In this document: piece by piece, positions 34,301 through 41,013 of the stretch
Layout: the number at the start of each line of letters is the position of its first letter
Numbering within the stretch: position 1 is the first letter of the stretch
Source of the DNA: an uncultured bacterium
GTDB taxonomy: Bacteria; Bacillota; Clostridia; Lachnospirales; Lachnospiraceae
NCBI GenBank assembly: GCA_947574055.1
Contig: CANPIC010000001.1
Coordinates: forward strand, 158,887-222,886
Length of the DNA stretch: 64,000 nucleotides
Direction of reading: 5' to 3'
The notes under the pieces: model-generated
The model's input: only the letters and a program-made list of their open reading frames with translations
Told to the model about the DNA's origin: nothing
The model's database searches: none
Program-made: the position numbers and the translations under genes

Positions 34301-34487
34301 CAAGACCTGGTTTGAGAGTAAGATGAATACCGCGTCTTTGAGCGGTTACAAGATCTGGCTGGCTCAGTATGCGCCGGCGCCCACTTACAAAGCCACGAGA
34401 TACGATATGTGGCAGTATACATCGAAAGGAAAAGTAAGCGGGATCAAAGGAGATGTGGATATGAACCTCAGTTATCTGGGATACTGA
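31320..34487 (+). CDS. Membrane-anchored multidomain GH25 lysozyme
   Basis: A 1055-residue protein. Order: basic Lys/Arg/Thr-rich cytoplasmic tail (1-147), one helix (148-169), an acidic stretch, a prealbumin/SpaA-like beta domain (about 236-335) shared with the lysozyme at 36599, an EPEKP-repeat linker (about 445-507), three bacterial Ig-like (Big_2) domains (about 510-765), one YTGWQTIDGRTYYFDKDG choline-binding-type repeat, and a C-terminal GH25 domain (about 858-1055). GH25 motifs are GIDVSKWNG and the acid pair in FIDVESSG. It would cut the MurNAc-GlcNAc bond of peptidoglycan from outside the membrane, with the proline-rich linker and Ig domains spanning the wall. It precedes rmlB. Confidence 0.9.
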   Translation: MRKDNHDEFGFLEELELDEHTKAEKKKTPAKRGVKKETAKARTAGGADNAGRKTGADKAEAAPKKSRTTSKEQPRTTAKETKRSRDDRPEKQKTAKEVWLSGSKASGRPAAEQKRKKSSREDEREKNFLLVFWEGLQENLSEMTAGDGVVVLTGVLVLVLAIVTGSIYASAKTVDNQVAAFAEVGEELGAVSVMGESGLIAVADARVAAMNAEIAQEEESEETEEEEEKDVEDEVLLNLTSVQRDLKIKFMNRAGGKLISGITFKASVKGPDGKTVTYEDDDKDGIIYKTDLTPGTYEVAIMETDGLEGYKYSTDPVTVKVKDKIEYKQIDVADEIKTEAQVNVAVEDTAIQEAETAPALKDTVEWVESTKTPIGDNGEAGNEFEKVDKKDIPDPTLSTRARSVFRALSQFEEGDQLTEENSGEGKTDNKEENPDSQEKPKEPDTSTEPEKPAEPEQPKEPEKPEKPAEPEKPTEPEKPAEPEKPVKPTEPEKPTEPEKPAEPEKPAAKVTKVTISGAADMAEGSTLVLKAVVEGENLADVDKGVTWSSSDSAVASVDSAGKVTGIKAGKVTISAVSAKDNSKKAECQITVTKAALTVTLNQTELTLKTGASSTLTASVSSGSVNWSSDNDKIVKVENGKITALAEGVATVKAESTEDAKVSAVCKVTVTKADALTVTLDAETVKLYTEDKKELKATAGNGSGEITYSVTADKTDIAKAEVSADKVTVTGVAAGEAVITVTAKDASGATATVSCKVIVTLNPKKDSATKLKDKDGNQIYIKDKNGEFVEAVLADYYTADEFYKKLENIEYKYTGWQTIDGRTYYFDKDGKPVTGEQIIQGAKHVFGSDGVLIVNSSTGIMGIDVSKWNGTIDWTAVKNSGVNYAIIRCGYRGSSTGALIQDPKFKANIQGANAAGIKVGVYFFTQAVNEVEAVEEASMVLNLIKGHRLSYPVFIDVESSGGRADGLDRNTRTAAVNAFCKTIQNGGYSAGIYANKTWFESKMNTASLSGYKIWLAQYAPAPTYKATRYDMWQYTSKGKVSGIKGDVDMNLSYLGY

Positions 34488-34517
34488 CAAAAGATAAGAG
34501 AAAATAGCAGACCGGAA

Positions 34518-34537
34518 GGGGCGGCTTCCGCCGCCCC
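34518..34537 (+). other. Stable GC hairpin between lysozyme and rmlB
   Basis: GGGGCGGC (34518-34525) and GCCGCCCC (34530-34537) form an 8-base pair stem with a TTCC loop. No T-run follows, so it is more likely an RNA-processing or stability element than an intrinsic terminator. Confidence 0.5.
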
Positions 34538-34586
34538 TGCACCGGCCCCGCAGGCGGCAGCGGAAGCTGAGAAAGGGAAAGAAGAA

Positions 34587-35669
34587 ATGAGAACCTATCT
34601 GGTAACAGGCGGCGCCGGATTCATCGGCTCCAATTATATTCATTACATGTTCAGAAAATACGGAGATCAGATCCATATCATCAATGTGGATGCTCTGACT
34701 TATGCAGGCAATCCGGAGAATCTGAAAGAAGTGGAAGGCCGGGGAAATTATACATTTGTGAAGGCTGATATCTGTGATAAAGAGGCCATTTCCCGTATTT
34801 TCGCGGATTATGAGATTGACAGGGTGGTGCATTTTGCGGCCGAAAGCCATGTGGACCGGAGCATCAAAGATCCGGAAGTGTTTATCCGGACCAATGTGCT
34901 GGGGACGGCAGTGATGCTGAACTGTGCCAGAGAAGCCTGGGAAAATGAGGATGGTACGTATAAAGAGGGGAAACGTTTTTTGCATGTATCGACCGATGAG
35001 GTTTATGGTTCGCTGGAAGAAGAGGGTGGTTATTTTTATGAGACGACGCCATATGCGCCCCACAGCCCCTATTCTGCCAGCAAGGCCTCTTCCGATTTGC
35101 TGGTAAAGGCATATATGGATACGTATCATTTTCCGGCCAATATCACCAACTGTTCCAATAACTATGGCCCCTATCAGTTCCCGGAGAAACTGATTCCGCT
35201 GATTATTAACAATGCACTGAAGGGAAAGAAGCTGCCGGTATACGGAGATGGCAAAAATGTACGGGACTGGCTGTATGTGGAAGACCATGCCAAGGCCATT
35301 GATCTGGTACAGGAAAAGGGGCGCCTCTTTGAAACTTATAATGTCGGCGGCCATAATGAGAAACAGAATATAGAAATCATTCATATCATCATAGAGACAT
35401 TACAGGAGATGCTGCCACCGGGTGATCCGCGCAGAGCGCATGTGACAAAAGAGTTGATTACTTATGTGGAAGACCGCAAGGGGCATGACAGGCGATATGC
35501 CATTGCGCCCGATAAGATCCGCGATGAGATCGGCTGGGAGCCGGAAACCATGTTCCGTGAAGGAATCAGACAGACGATCAGGTGGTATTTTGATCATGAG
35601 GACTGGATGGAGCATGTGACGAGCGGCGCATACCAGAAATATTACGACGATATGTACGGAAAAAAATAA
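34587..35669 (+). CDS. rfbB: dTDP-glucose 4,6-dehydratase
   Basis: A 360-residue enzyme making dTDP-4-keto-6-deoxyglucose, the second step of dTDP-rhamnose synthesis. It shows TGGAGFIGSNYIHY at residues 6-19 (NAD binding), FAAESHVDRSI, the active-site STDEVYGSL and the catalytic YSASKASSD (about 161). NNYGPYQFPEKLIP and the DWLYVEDHAKAI segment are diagnostic of RmlB. It lies between a lysozyme gene and rmlA, in the order rmlB-rmlA-lysozyme-rmlC. No rmlD is present in the window. Confidence 0.95.
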   Translation: MRTYLVTGGAGFIGSNYIHYMFRKYGDQIHIINVDALTYAGNPENLKEVEGRGNYTFVKADICDKEAISRIFADYEIDRVVHFAAESHVDRSIKDPEVFIRTNVLGTAVMLNCAREAWENEDGTYKEGKRFLHVSTDEVYGSLEEEGGYFYETTPYAPHSPYSASKASSDLLVKAYMDTYHFPANITNCSNNYGPYQFPEKLIPLIINNALKGKKLPVYGDGKNVRDWLYVEDHAKAIDLVQEKGRLFETYNVGGHNEKQNIEIIHIIIETLQEMLPPGDPRRAHVTKELITYVEDRKGHDRRYAIAPDKIRDEIGWEPETMFREGIRQTIRWYFDHEDWMEHVTSGAYQKYYDDMYGKK

Positions 35670-35681
35670 TAAGTGCTAAAA

Positions 35682-35714
35682 GAAGGGTTATTTTTGCTAT
35701 GCTGATAAGCCTTC
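35682..35714 (+). terminator. Possible attenuator or terminator between rmlB and rmlA
   Basis: An AAGAAGG and a CCTTCTT arm, extended by TTA/TAA around a G-G mismatch, can pair around an AT-rich loop. A weak T-rich tail (TTTCTG) follows. The genes clearly continue as an operon, so this would be leaky at most. Confidence 0.3.
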
Positions 35715-35739
35715 TTTCTGCGCGTTAGGAGGAAATGAC

Positions 35740-36609
35740 ATGAAGGGAATTATTCTCGCGGGCGGTTCCGGGACCCGTCTTTACCCACTGACAAAGGCCA
35801 TATCCAAACAGATTATGCCTGTGTATGACAAACCTATGATATATTACCCGCTTTCCACGCTGATGCTGGCGGGAATCCGGGAAATACTCATTATCTCTAC
35901 TCCCAGGGATGTGGTGGTATTTGAGGAACTGCTGGGGGACGGAAGTCAGCTTGGGCTGCATCTGGCCTACGCGGTGCAGGAAGTGCCCAGAGGGTTGGCC
36001 GATGCTTTTATTATCGGCGCGGATTTTATCGACGGCGATAGCGCTGCACTGGTGCTGGGAGATAATATTTTCTATGGGCAGAGTTTTTCCAGAGTGCTGA
36101 AGGCGGCGGTCGAACGCAGGGAAGGTGCCACCATATTCGGTTACTATGTCCGGGACCCCAGAGAGTATGGTGTGGTGGAGTTTGACGAAGAGGGCCATGC
36201 GCTTTCCATTGAGGAGAAGCCGGAGAAGCCCAGGAGTAATTATGCGGTGCCGGGGCTGTATTTTTATGATAACAATGTGGTGGAGATTGCCAGAAATGTC
36301 AAACCCTCTGCCAGGGGAGAGATTGAGATTACCAGCATTAACAGAGAATATCTGCGCCGTGGCACGCTTCATGTAGAGACATTGGGACGTGGATTTGCAT
36401 GGCTGGATACCGGCAATCATGATTCTCTTCTGGATGCGTCAGACTTTGTGGCAGCGGTGCAGAAGCGGCAGGGGCTGTATATTTCCTGTATCGAGGAAAT
36501 TGCCTATAAGAGACATTTTATTACAAAGGAGCAGCTTCTGGCGCTGGCAGAGCCGTTGATGAAAACGGCTTACGGACAGTATCTGGTAGAGGTCGCCAAT
36601 GGACTCTAA
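35740..36609 (+). CDS. rfbA: Glucose-1-phosphate thymidylyltransferase
   Basis: A 289-residue enzyme making dTDP-glucose from dTTP and glucose-1-phosphate. The N-terminal [20 protein letters not shown] (about residues 8-27) and [18 protein letters not shown] are RmlA signatures, as are [19 protein letters not shown] (about residue 163) and [14 protein letters not shown]. The length is normal. AGGAGG lies 8 bases upstream. The product feeds RmlB; glucose-1-phosphate may come from the phosphohexomutase at 47235-48968. The stop overlaps the next gene by 11 bases. Confidence 0.95.
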   Translation: MKGIILAGGSGTRLYPLTKAISKQIMPVYDKPMIYYPLSTLMLAGIREILIISTPRDVVVFEELLGDGSQLGLHLAYAVQEVPRGLADAFIIGADFIDGDSAALVLGDNIFYGQSFSRVLKAAVERREGATIFGYYVRDPREYGVVEFDEEGHALSIEEKPEKPRSNYAVPGLYFYDNNVVEIARNVKPSARGEIEITSINREYLRRGTLHVETLGRGFAWLDTGNHDSLLDASDFVAAVQKRQGLYISCIEEIAYKRHFITKEQLLALAEPLMKTAYGQYLVEVANGL

Positions 36610-37846
36610 ATTAAAGCGGATCACCCTATTTTGTATGGTGCTGATGCTGCTTCTGATTTCGGGGACGCTGGCAGGGATCTGGCTGCTGCAAAAAGAGGAA
36701 TACCGGCCGGCAGCGGCGCAGCAGCAAAAAGAGCAGGCCGGAGGCAAAGAAGCCGTGCTGACAGAGGAGGCGGTGGATTATTCCGCTTTTCTGGGCGACT
36801 CCACATTTTTTGACAAAGATAAGTCAGATTATGAGAAACTGCTTGCGCATACGGGGAAAAAACTGAGTCTGTTTGCCACTTCGGTAGAGAAGGACTTGCG
36901 TGTACAGATACTCAATGAGATGGGAGAACTGGTCACAGGAAAAGAATTGTATATTACTCTCAATGGAGAAGAATACAAGGATCTGGATCAGGACGGTATT
37001 ATTTATATTGGCGATCTGTCTCCCGGAGAGTATGAAGTGGCGCTGAAGGAACTGGAGGATTATAAGGTGCCTTCGACCCCGGTTGCCATCCATGTCAAGG
37101 AAAATGTGGAATATATTCCCATTGACGATATATCACTGCTGATTAAAACAGAAGATGATATTGATGCGGAAAAGGAAGATTCCCGCAAAGGCGATGCGGA
37201 TGCGGATAAAACAGAACAAAAAAGCATCCGGCCATCTGAAGGAAACAGCAGTTTTGGTATTGATGTGTCTAAATGGAACAAAGAGATCGACTGGAAAGCA
37301 GTGGCGGCTGCCGGGGTTGACTTTGCCATTATCCGCTGTGGGTACAGGGGTTCTGTGACCGGCGCATTGGTGGAAGACCCTTACTTTTACCGGAACATAC
37401 AGGGGGCCAGAGCTGCGGGAATTAAAGTGGGACTGTATTTCTTTACCCAGGCGACCAACGCGGTGGAAGCGGTGGAAGAAGCCAGCATGGTGCTGTGCCT
37501 GAACGGTGGGCTGCCTTTGGACTATCCGATCTTTATTGATACGGAAGGCGCGGGCGGCAGCGGACGGGCCGATGGACTGGATGTGAATACGCGGACGGAG
37601 GTTTGCGAAGCATTTTGTGAGACCATCGAAAGTGCGGGATATGATGCGGGCATTTATGCTTCCAGAAACTGGTTTTACAACCGACTGGATATGACACGGC
37701 TGGATTCCAATGTGATCTGGCTGGCGGAATACAGAGAGTATCCGCAGTATGAAGGAAAATATCAGATGTGGCAGTATACATCGGGCGGCTCCATCGACGG
37801 AATTGAGGGCCGGGTGGACTTTAATATCAGCTACCTGGGGCAGTGA
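36599..37846 (+). CDS. Membrane-anchored GH25 lysozyme (short paralogue)
   Basis: A 415-residue protein: one N-terminal helix (about residues 7-27), a coil segment, the same beta domain as in the larger lysozyme (about 95-185, ending [13 protein letters not shown]), a charged linker and a GH25 domain (about 220-415). Catalytic-site motifs [13 protein letters not shown] and FIDTEGAG are intact. It lacks the basic tail, proline linker and Ig domains of its paralogue, so its active domain should sit closer to the membrane. It starts inside rmlA and is followed by rmlC, so it is firmly in the dTDP-sugar operon. Confidence 0.88.
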   Translation: MDSKLKRITLFCMVLMLLLISGTLAGIWLLQKEEYRPAAAQQQKEQAGGKEAVLTEEAVDYSAFLGDSTFFDKDKSDYEKLLAHTGKKLSLFATSVEKDLRVQILNEMGELVTGKELYITLNGEEYKDLDQDGIIYIGDLSPGEYEVALKELEDYKVPSTPVAIHVKENVEYIPIDDISLLIKTEDDIDAEKEDSRKGDADADKTEQKSIRPSEGNSSFGIDVSKWNKEIDWKAVAAAGVDFAIIRCGYRGSVTGALVEDPYFYRNIQGARAAGIKVGLYFFTQATNAVEAVEEASMVLCLNGGLPLDYPIFIDTEGAGGSGRADGLDVNTRTEVCEAFCETIESAGYDAGIYASRNWFYNRLDMTRLDSNVIWLAEYREYPQYEGKYQMWQYTSGGSIDGIEGRVDFNISYLGQ

Positions 37847-37857
37847 CATGTCCCGCA

Positions 37858-37883
37858 GGGCGGCTCCGGGTGCGGAGCCCGCC
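37858..37883 (+). terminator. Hairpin after the second lysozyme gene
   Basis: GGGCGGCTCC and GGAGCCCGCC arms pair with one bulge around a short loop, followed six bases later by TTTT. It could reduce read-through into rmlC; the next gene begins 84 bases further on. Confidence 0.4.
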
Positions 37884-37966
37884 TGGCTGATTTTATACAT
37901 TCTTACGGATTTTATGGCAGCGTGCAAAGATCTGCCTGCAATATGACACATAAGGAGAGAGGAAAC

Positions 37967-38533
37967 ATGGGTAAGATAACGGTAGAGACTTGTGAGATAG
38001 AAGGATTGAAGATCATCACACCGGCGGTTTTCGGGGATGAGAGGGGCTATTTTATGGAAACCTATCATTACAATGACTTTAAGGAAGCAGGCATTGACCA
38101 GATATTTGTCCAGGACAACCAGTCTGCTTCCAGAAAGGGTGTGCTGCGCGGCCTGCATTTCCAGATTCATTTTCCCCAGGACAAACTGGTGCGGGTGGTG
38201 AGCGGGGAAGTGTTTGACGTGGCTGTGGATCTGCGGGAAGGCTCTGCCACTTATGGCAAATGGTATGGGGTGCATCTCTCCGCGGAAAATAAAAAACAGT
38301 TTTTTATTCCCAAGAACTTTGCCCATGGCTTTCTTGTCCTGTCTGATTATGCGGAATTTGCTTATAAGTGTACCGATTTCTACCATCCCAATGACGAAGG
38401 CGGTCTGCTCTGGAGCGATCCAGATATCGGTGTGGACTGGCCCATTGCGGAAGGGATGGAACTGATTATTTCCGAAAAGGATAAAGTGTGGCAGGGGATC
38501 AGAGCGTATACTGAAGGAAAAAGGAAAGAATGA
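37967..38533 (+). CDS. rfbC: dTDP-4-dehydrorhamnose 3,5-epimerase
   Basis: A 188-residue cupin enzyme. It carries ITPAVFGDERGYFMETYHYNDF split over the usual N-terminal block, FVQDNQSASRKGVLRGLHFQ (Arg and His of the active site, about residues 48-67), DLREGSATYGKW and the Tyr-containing FAYKCTDFYHPNDEGG. Start 37967 has AAGGAGAGAGG upstream; the open frame extends to 37922 without such a site. It epimerises dTDP-4-keto-6-deoxyglucose at C3 and C5. It overlaps the ABC permease gene by 4 bases, tying sugar supply to export. Confidence 0.93.
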   Translation: MGKITVETCEIEGLKIITPAVFGDERGYFMETYHYNDFKEAGIDQIFVQDNQSASRKGVLRGLHFQIHFPQDKLVRVVSGEVFDVAVDLREGSATYGKWYGVHLSAENKKQFFIPKNFAHGFLVLSDYAEFAYKCTDFYHPNDEGGLLWSDPDIGVDWPIAEGMELIISEKDKVWQGIRAYTEGKRKE

Positions 38534-39525
38534 AAAAGCTGAAACTATCCAAACGGGCCAATATTGCCGTTGTTTCCATTGTGGCGTTTGCATTTCTGGC
38601 TGTTCTTATGCTGCATGAGAATCCGTTTGCGAACCCGCGGGACGAGTTGATCAAGAAATGGATTGCTGCCGGTATCCTTGTTGTCAGTCTGATCCTGTAC
38701 GCTGCTTTGTATGATAAGATCACTGTCCTTCCGGCAGAACTTTACCAGAGCAGACGCCTGATCTGGAGGCTGGCCAAGAATGATTTCAAGACCAGATTTG
38801 CCGGTTCTTATCTGGGGATTGTGTGGGCATTTGTGCAGCCGGTAGTGACGATCCTTGTCTATTGGATCGTATTTGAAAAAGGGCTTAATTCCAAGGCAGA
38901 GACACTGGCTGACGGTACTACGGCGCCTTATGTACTGTGGCTCACTGCCGGTCTCGTGCCCTGGTTCTATTTTTCAGAGGCGCTCAGCAACGGCACCACA
39001 TCCTTGCTGGAATATAATTACCTGGTAAAAAAAGTTGTATTTAAGATCAGTATATTGCCGATCATTAAGATCATTGCCGCGACCTTCATCCACGGCTTTT
39101 TTGTGCTGTTTACGTTGCTTCTCTATATGGGACATGGCTTTTTCCCGGATGCTTACACCCTGCAGCTCTTTTATTACAGCTTCTGTCTGTTTGTCTTTGT
39201 ACTGGGCATTTCCTATGCCACTTGTGCCATTGTGATTTTCTTCCGGGATCTGACCCATATCATAGCCATCATACTGCAGGTTGGGATGTGGGCGACACCT
39301 ATTCTCTGGGCCTTGGACCGCGTACCACAGCAGTATCAGATCATATTTAAACTGAATCCCATGTTCTATATTGTAAACGGATACCGCAGTGCCTTGCTGG
39401 AAAAATCCTGGTTTTGGGAGGATTTTTATTCGACCATGTTTTTCTGGATCATTACGGCGGTGGTATTCGGCGTGGGGGCGCTGATTTTCAAACGTCTGAA
39501 GGTACACTTTGCGGATATGCTGTGA
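38530..39525 (+). CDS. ABC-2 type polysaccharide export permease (Wzm/TagG-like)
   Basis: A 331-residue permease. Two extra N-terminal helices (about residues 13-29 and 43-60) precede the standard ABC-2 domain, which begins LIWRLAKNDFKTRFAGSYLG and has six helices. AFVQPVVTILVYWIVFEKGL and WATPILWALDRVP are typical of Wzm/TagG/RfbA permeases exporting lipid-linked O-antigen, teichoic acid or rhamnan. Its ATPase partner follows. Export by an ABC system implies the chain is completed in the cytoplasm. Confidence 0.9.
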   Translation: MKKLKLSKRANIAVVSIVAFAFLAVLMLHENPFANPRDELIKKWIAAGILVVSLILYAALYDKITVLPAELYQSRRLIWRLAKNDFKTRFAGSYLGIVWAFVQPVVTILVYWIVFEKGLNSKAETLADGTTAPYVLWLTAGLVPWFYFSEALSNGTTSLLEYNYLVKKVVFKISILPIIKIIAATFIHGFFVLFTLLLYMGHGFFPDAYTLQLFYYSFCLFVFVLGISYATCAIVIFFRDLTHIIAIILQVGMWATPILWALDRVPQQYQIIFKLNPMFYIVNGYRSALLEKSWFWEDFYSTMFFWIITAVVFGVGALIFKRLKVHFADML

Positions 39526-39578
39526 GTAAGATGGAGTGCAGCGAAAGTCAAGTACACATTTTTAGAAGGGAGCCTGAA

Positions 39579-41012
39579 ATGGAGGGTAAGACTGCCATTT
39601 CGGTCAAAGGACTGAATAAAGTATATAAATTATATGACAAGCCGATGGACCGGCTGAAGGAGGCGCTGGGGCTTTCCCGGAAGAAGCGGTATAAGGAGCA
39701 CTATGCCCTGCGGGATGTGGATATGGAAATCAGGCAGGGGGAAACCGTGGGAATCATCGGGACGAACGGATCGGGAAAGTCAACGATTTTAAAAATTATC
39801 ACGGGTGTTTTGAATCCGACCTCCGGCAGTGTGGAGGTGGACGGGCGGATTTCCGCCCTGCTGGAACTGGGCGCCGGTTTTAATATGGAGTATAACGGGA
39901 TTGAGAATATTTATCTCAACGGGACGATGATCGGCTTTACCAGGGAAGAGATTGACAGCAAACTGGAAAGGATACTGGAATTTGCGGATATCGGGGATTA
40001 TGTCTATCAGCCGGTCAAGACGTATTCCAGTGGTATGTTTGTGCGGCTTGCCTTTGCGGTGGCCATCAATATTGATCCGGAAATATTGATTGTGGATGAG
40101 GCGCTTTCGGTCGGGGATGTCTTTTTCCAGGCCAAGTGTTATCACAAGTTTGAAGAATTTAAGAATATGGGCAAGACGATTCTGTTTGTCAGCCATGATC
40201 TGAGCAGTGTGAGTAAATATTGTGACCGGGTAGTGCTGTTAAACCGGGGACAGAAGCTGGCGGAGGGCCGGCCCAAAGAGATGATTGATATTTATAAACA
40301 GGTGTTGGTAGGGCAGTATACCGCACATGACGCCTCAGAGCATGGCGGGAATCTGCTGGAGGATGAGCAGATCAGCAATGCGGCGCGCCAGGCCGGCAGG
40401 AACGGTGTGAGCAAGGCGGAAAAATCCGCGCCGGGTATGCAGGCGGGCGACGCGGGCAGAGCGGAAACAGATGGAAAACCGGAAAGCGATGCCACAGAAG
40501 GCCGGCAGGGGGACGAGGAGCAGGAACCGGTATCCGGCGATGCTGACAGGGCAGAGGCCCACGATGGTATGCTGGAGTATGGGACGAGGCAGGCGGTGAT
40601 CACGGAGTGTTATATGACAGATGAGTCGGGGATGCATACCAATGCAGTCCTGAAGGGAAGCCGTTTCTCAGTGCATATGAAAGTGGTTTTTCATGAGACT
40701 TTGCCGGCGCCTATTTTTGCCTGCTCGATTAAAAATGCGCTCGGGGTGGAAATCACGGGCACCAATACTATGGTGGAGAAGGCCTTTCTGGAACCGGTGT
40801 CAGCAGGGGAGAAGAAGGAAGCGGTCTTTACACAGATCATGAATCTGCAGGGCGGGGAATATCTGATCTCTCTGGGACTGACCGGTTATGAGGGAGATCG
40901 GTTTGCCGTTTATCATCGCCTGTATGATGTCATGAATCTGACGGTGATTTCTGATAAGAATACGGTGGGATATTTTGATATGAATTCCGAAGTGATGGTA
41001 AAGGATGTGTGA
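39579..41012 (+). CDS. ABC export ATPase with C-terminal carbohydrate-binding domain (Wzt-like)
   Basis: A 477-residue ATPase. Walker A GTNGSGKS (about 62-69), signature YSSGMFVRLAFA and Walker B ILIVDEAL belong to the Wzt/TagH group. After a polar Ala/Gly/Glu-rich linker (about 255-335) comes a beta-sandwich-like domain (about 340-470) resembling the Wzt C-terminal domain, which in E. coli O9a recognises the chemically capped chain end. The frame is open from 39414, but ATG 39579 has AGAAGGGAG upstream and begins the conserved domain. The next gene encodes a methyltransferase-kinase fusion that could make such a cap. Confidence 0.9.
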   Translation: MEGKTAISVKGLNKVYKLYDKPMDRLKEALGLSRKKRYKEHYALRDVDMEIRQGETVGIIGTNGSGKSTILKIITGVLNPTSGSVEVDGRISALLELGAGFNMEYNGIENIYLNGTMIGFTREEIDSKLERILEFADIGDYVYQPVKTYSSGMFVRLAFAVAINIDPEILIVDEALSVGDVFFQAKCYHKFEEFKNMGKTILFVSHDLSSVSKYCDRVVLLNRGQKLAEGRPKEMIDIYKQVLVGQYTAHDASEHGGNLLEDEQISNAARQAGRNGVSKAEKSAPGMQAGDAGRAETDGKPESDATEGRQGDEEQEPVSGDADRAEAHDGMLEYGTRQAVITECYMTDESGMHTNAVLKGSRFSVHMKVVFHETLPAPIFACSIKNALGVEITGTNTMVEKAFLEPVSAGEKKEAVFTQIMNLQGGEYLISLGLTGYEGDRFAVYHRLYDVMNLTVISDKNTVGYFDMNSEVMVKDV

Positions 41013-41013
41013 T

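Noticed and set aside
34518..34537. Intrinsic terminator between the first lysozyme gene and rmlB
   Set aside because: The hairpin is strong but no T-run follows, and rmlB has no evident promoter of its own, so I list it only as a hairpin.
33555..35384. 609-codon minus-strand open frame
   Set aside because: It lies antisense to the GH25 lysozyme and rmlB, both with clear family motifs. Its translation has no recognisable domain, and it has no ribosome binding site of note.
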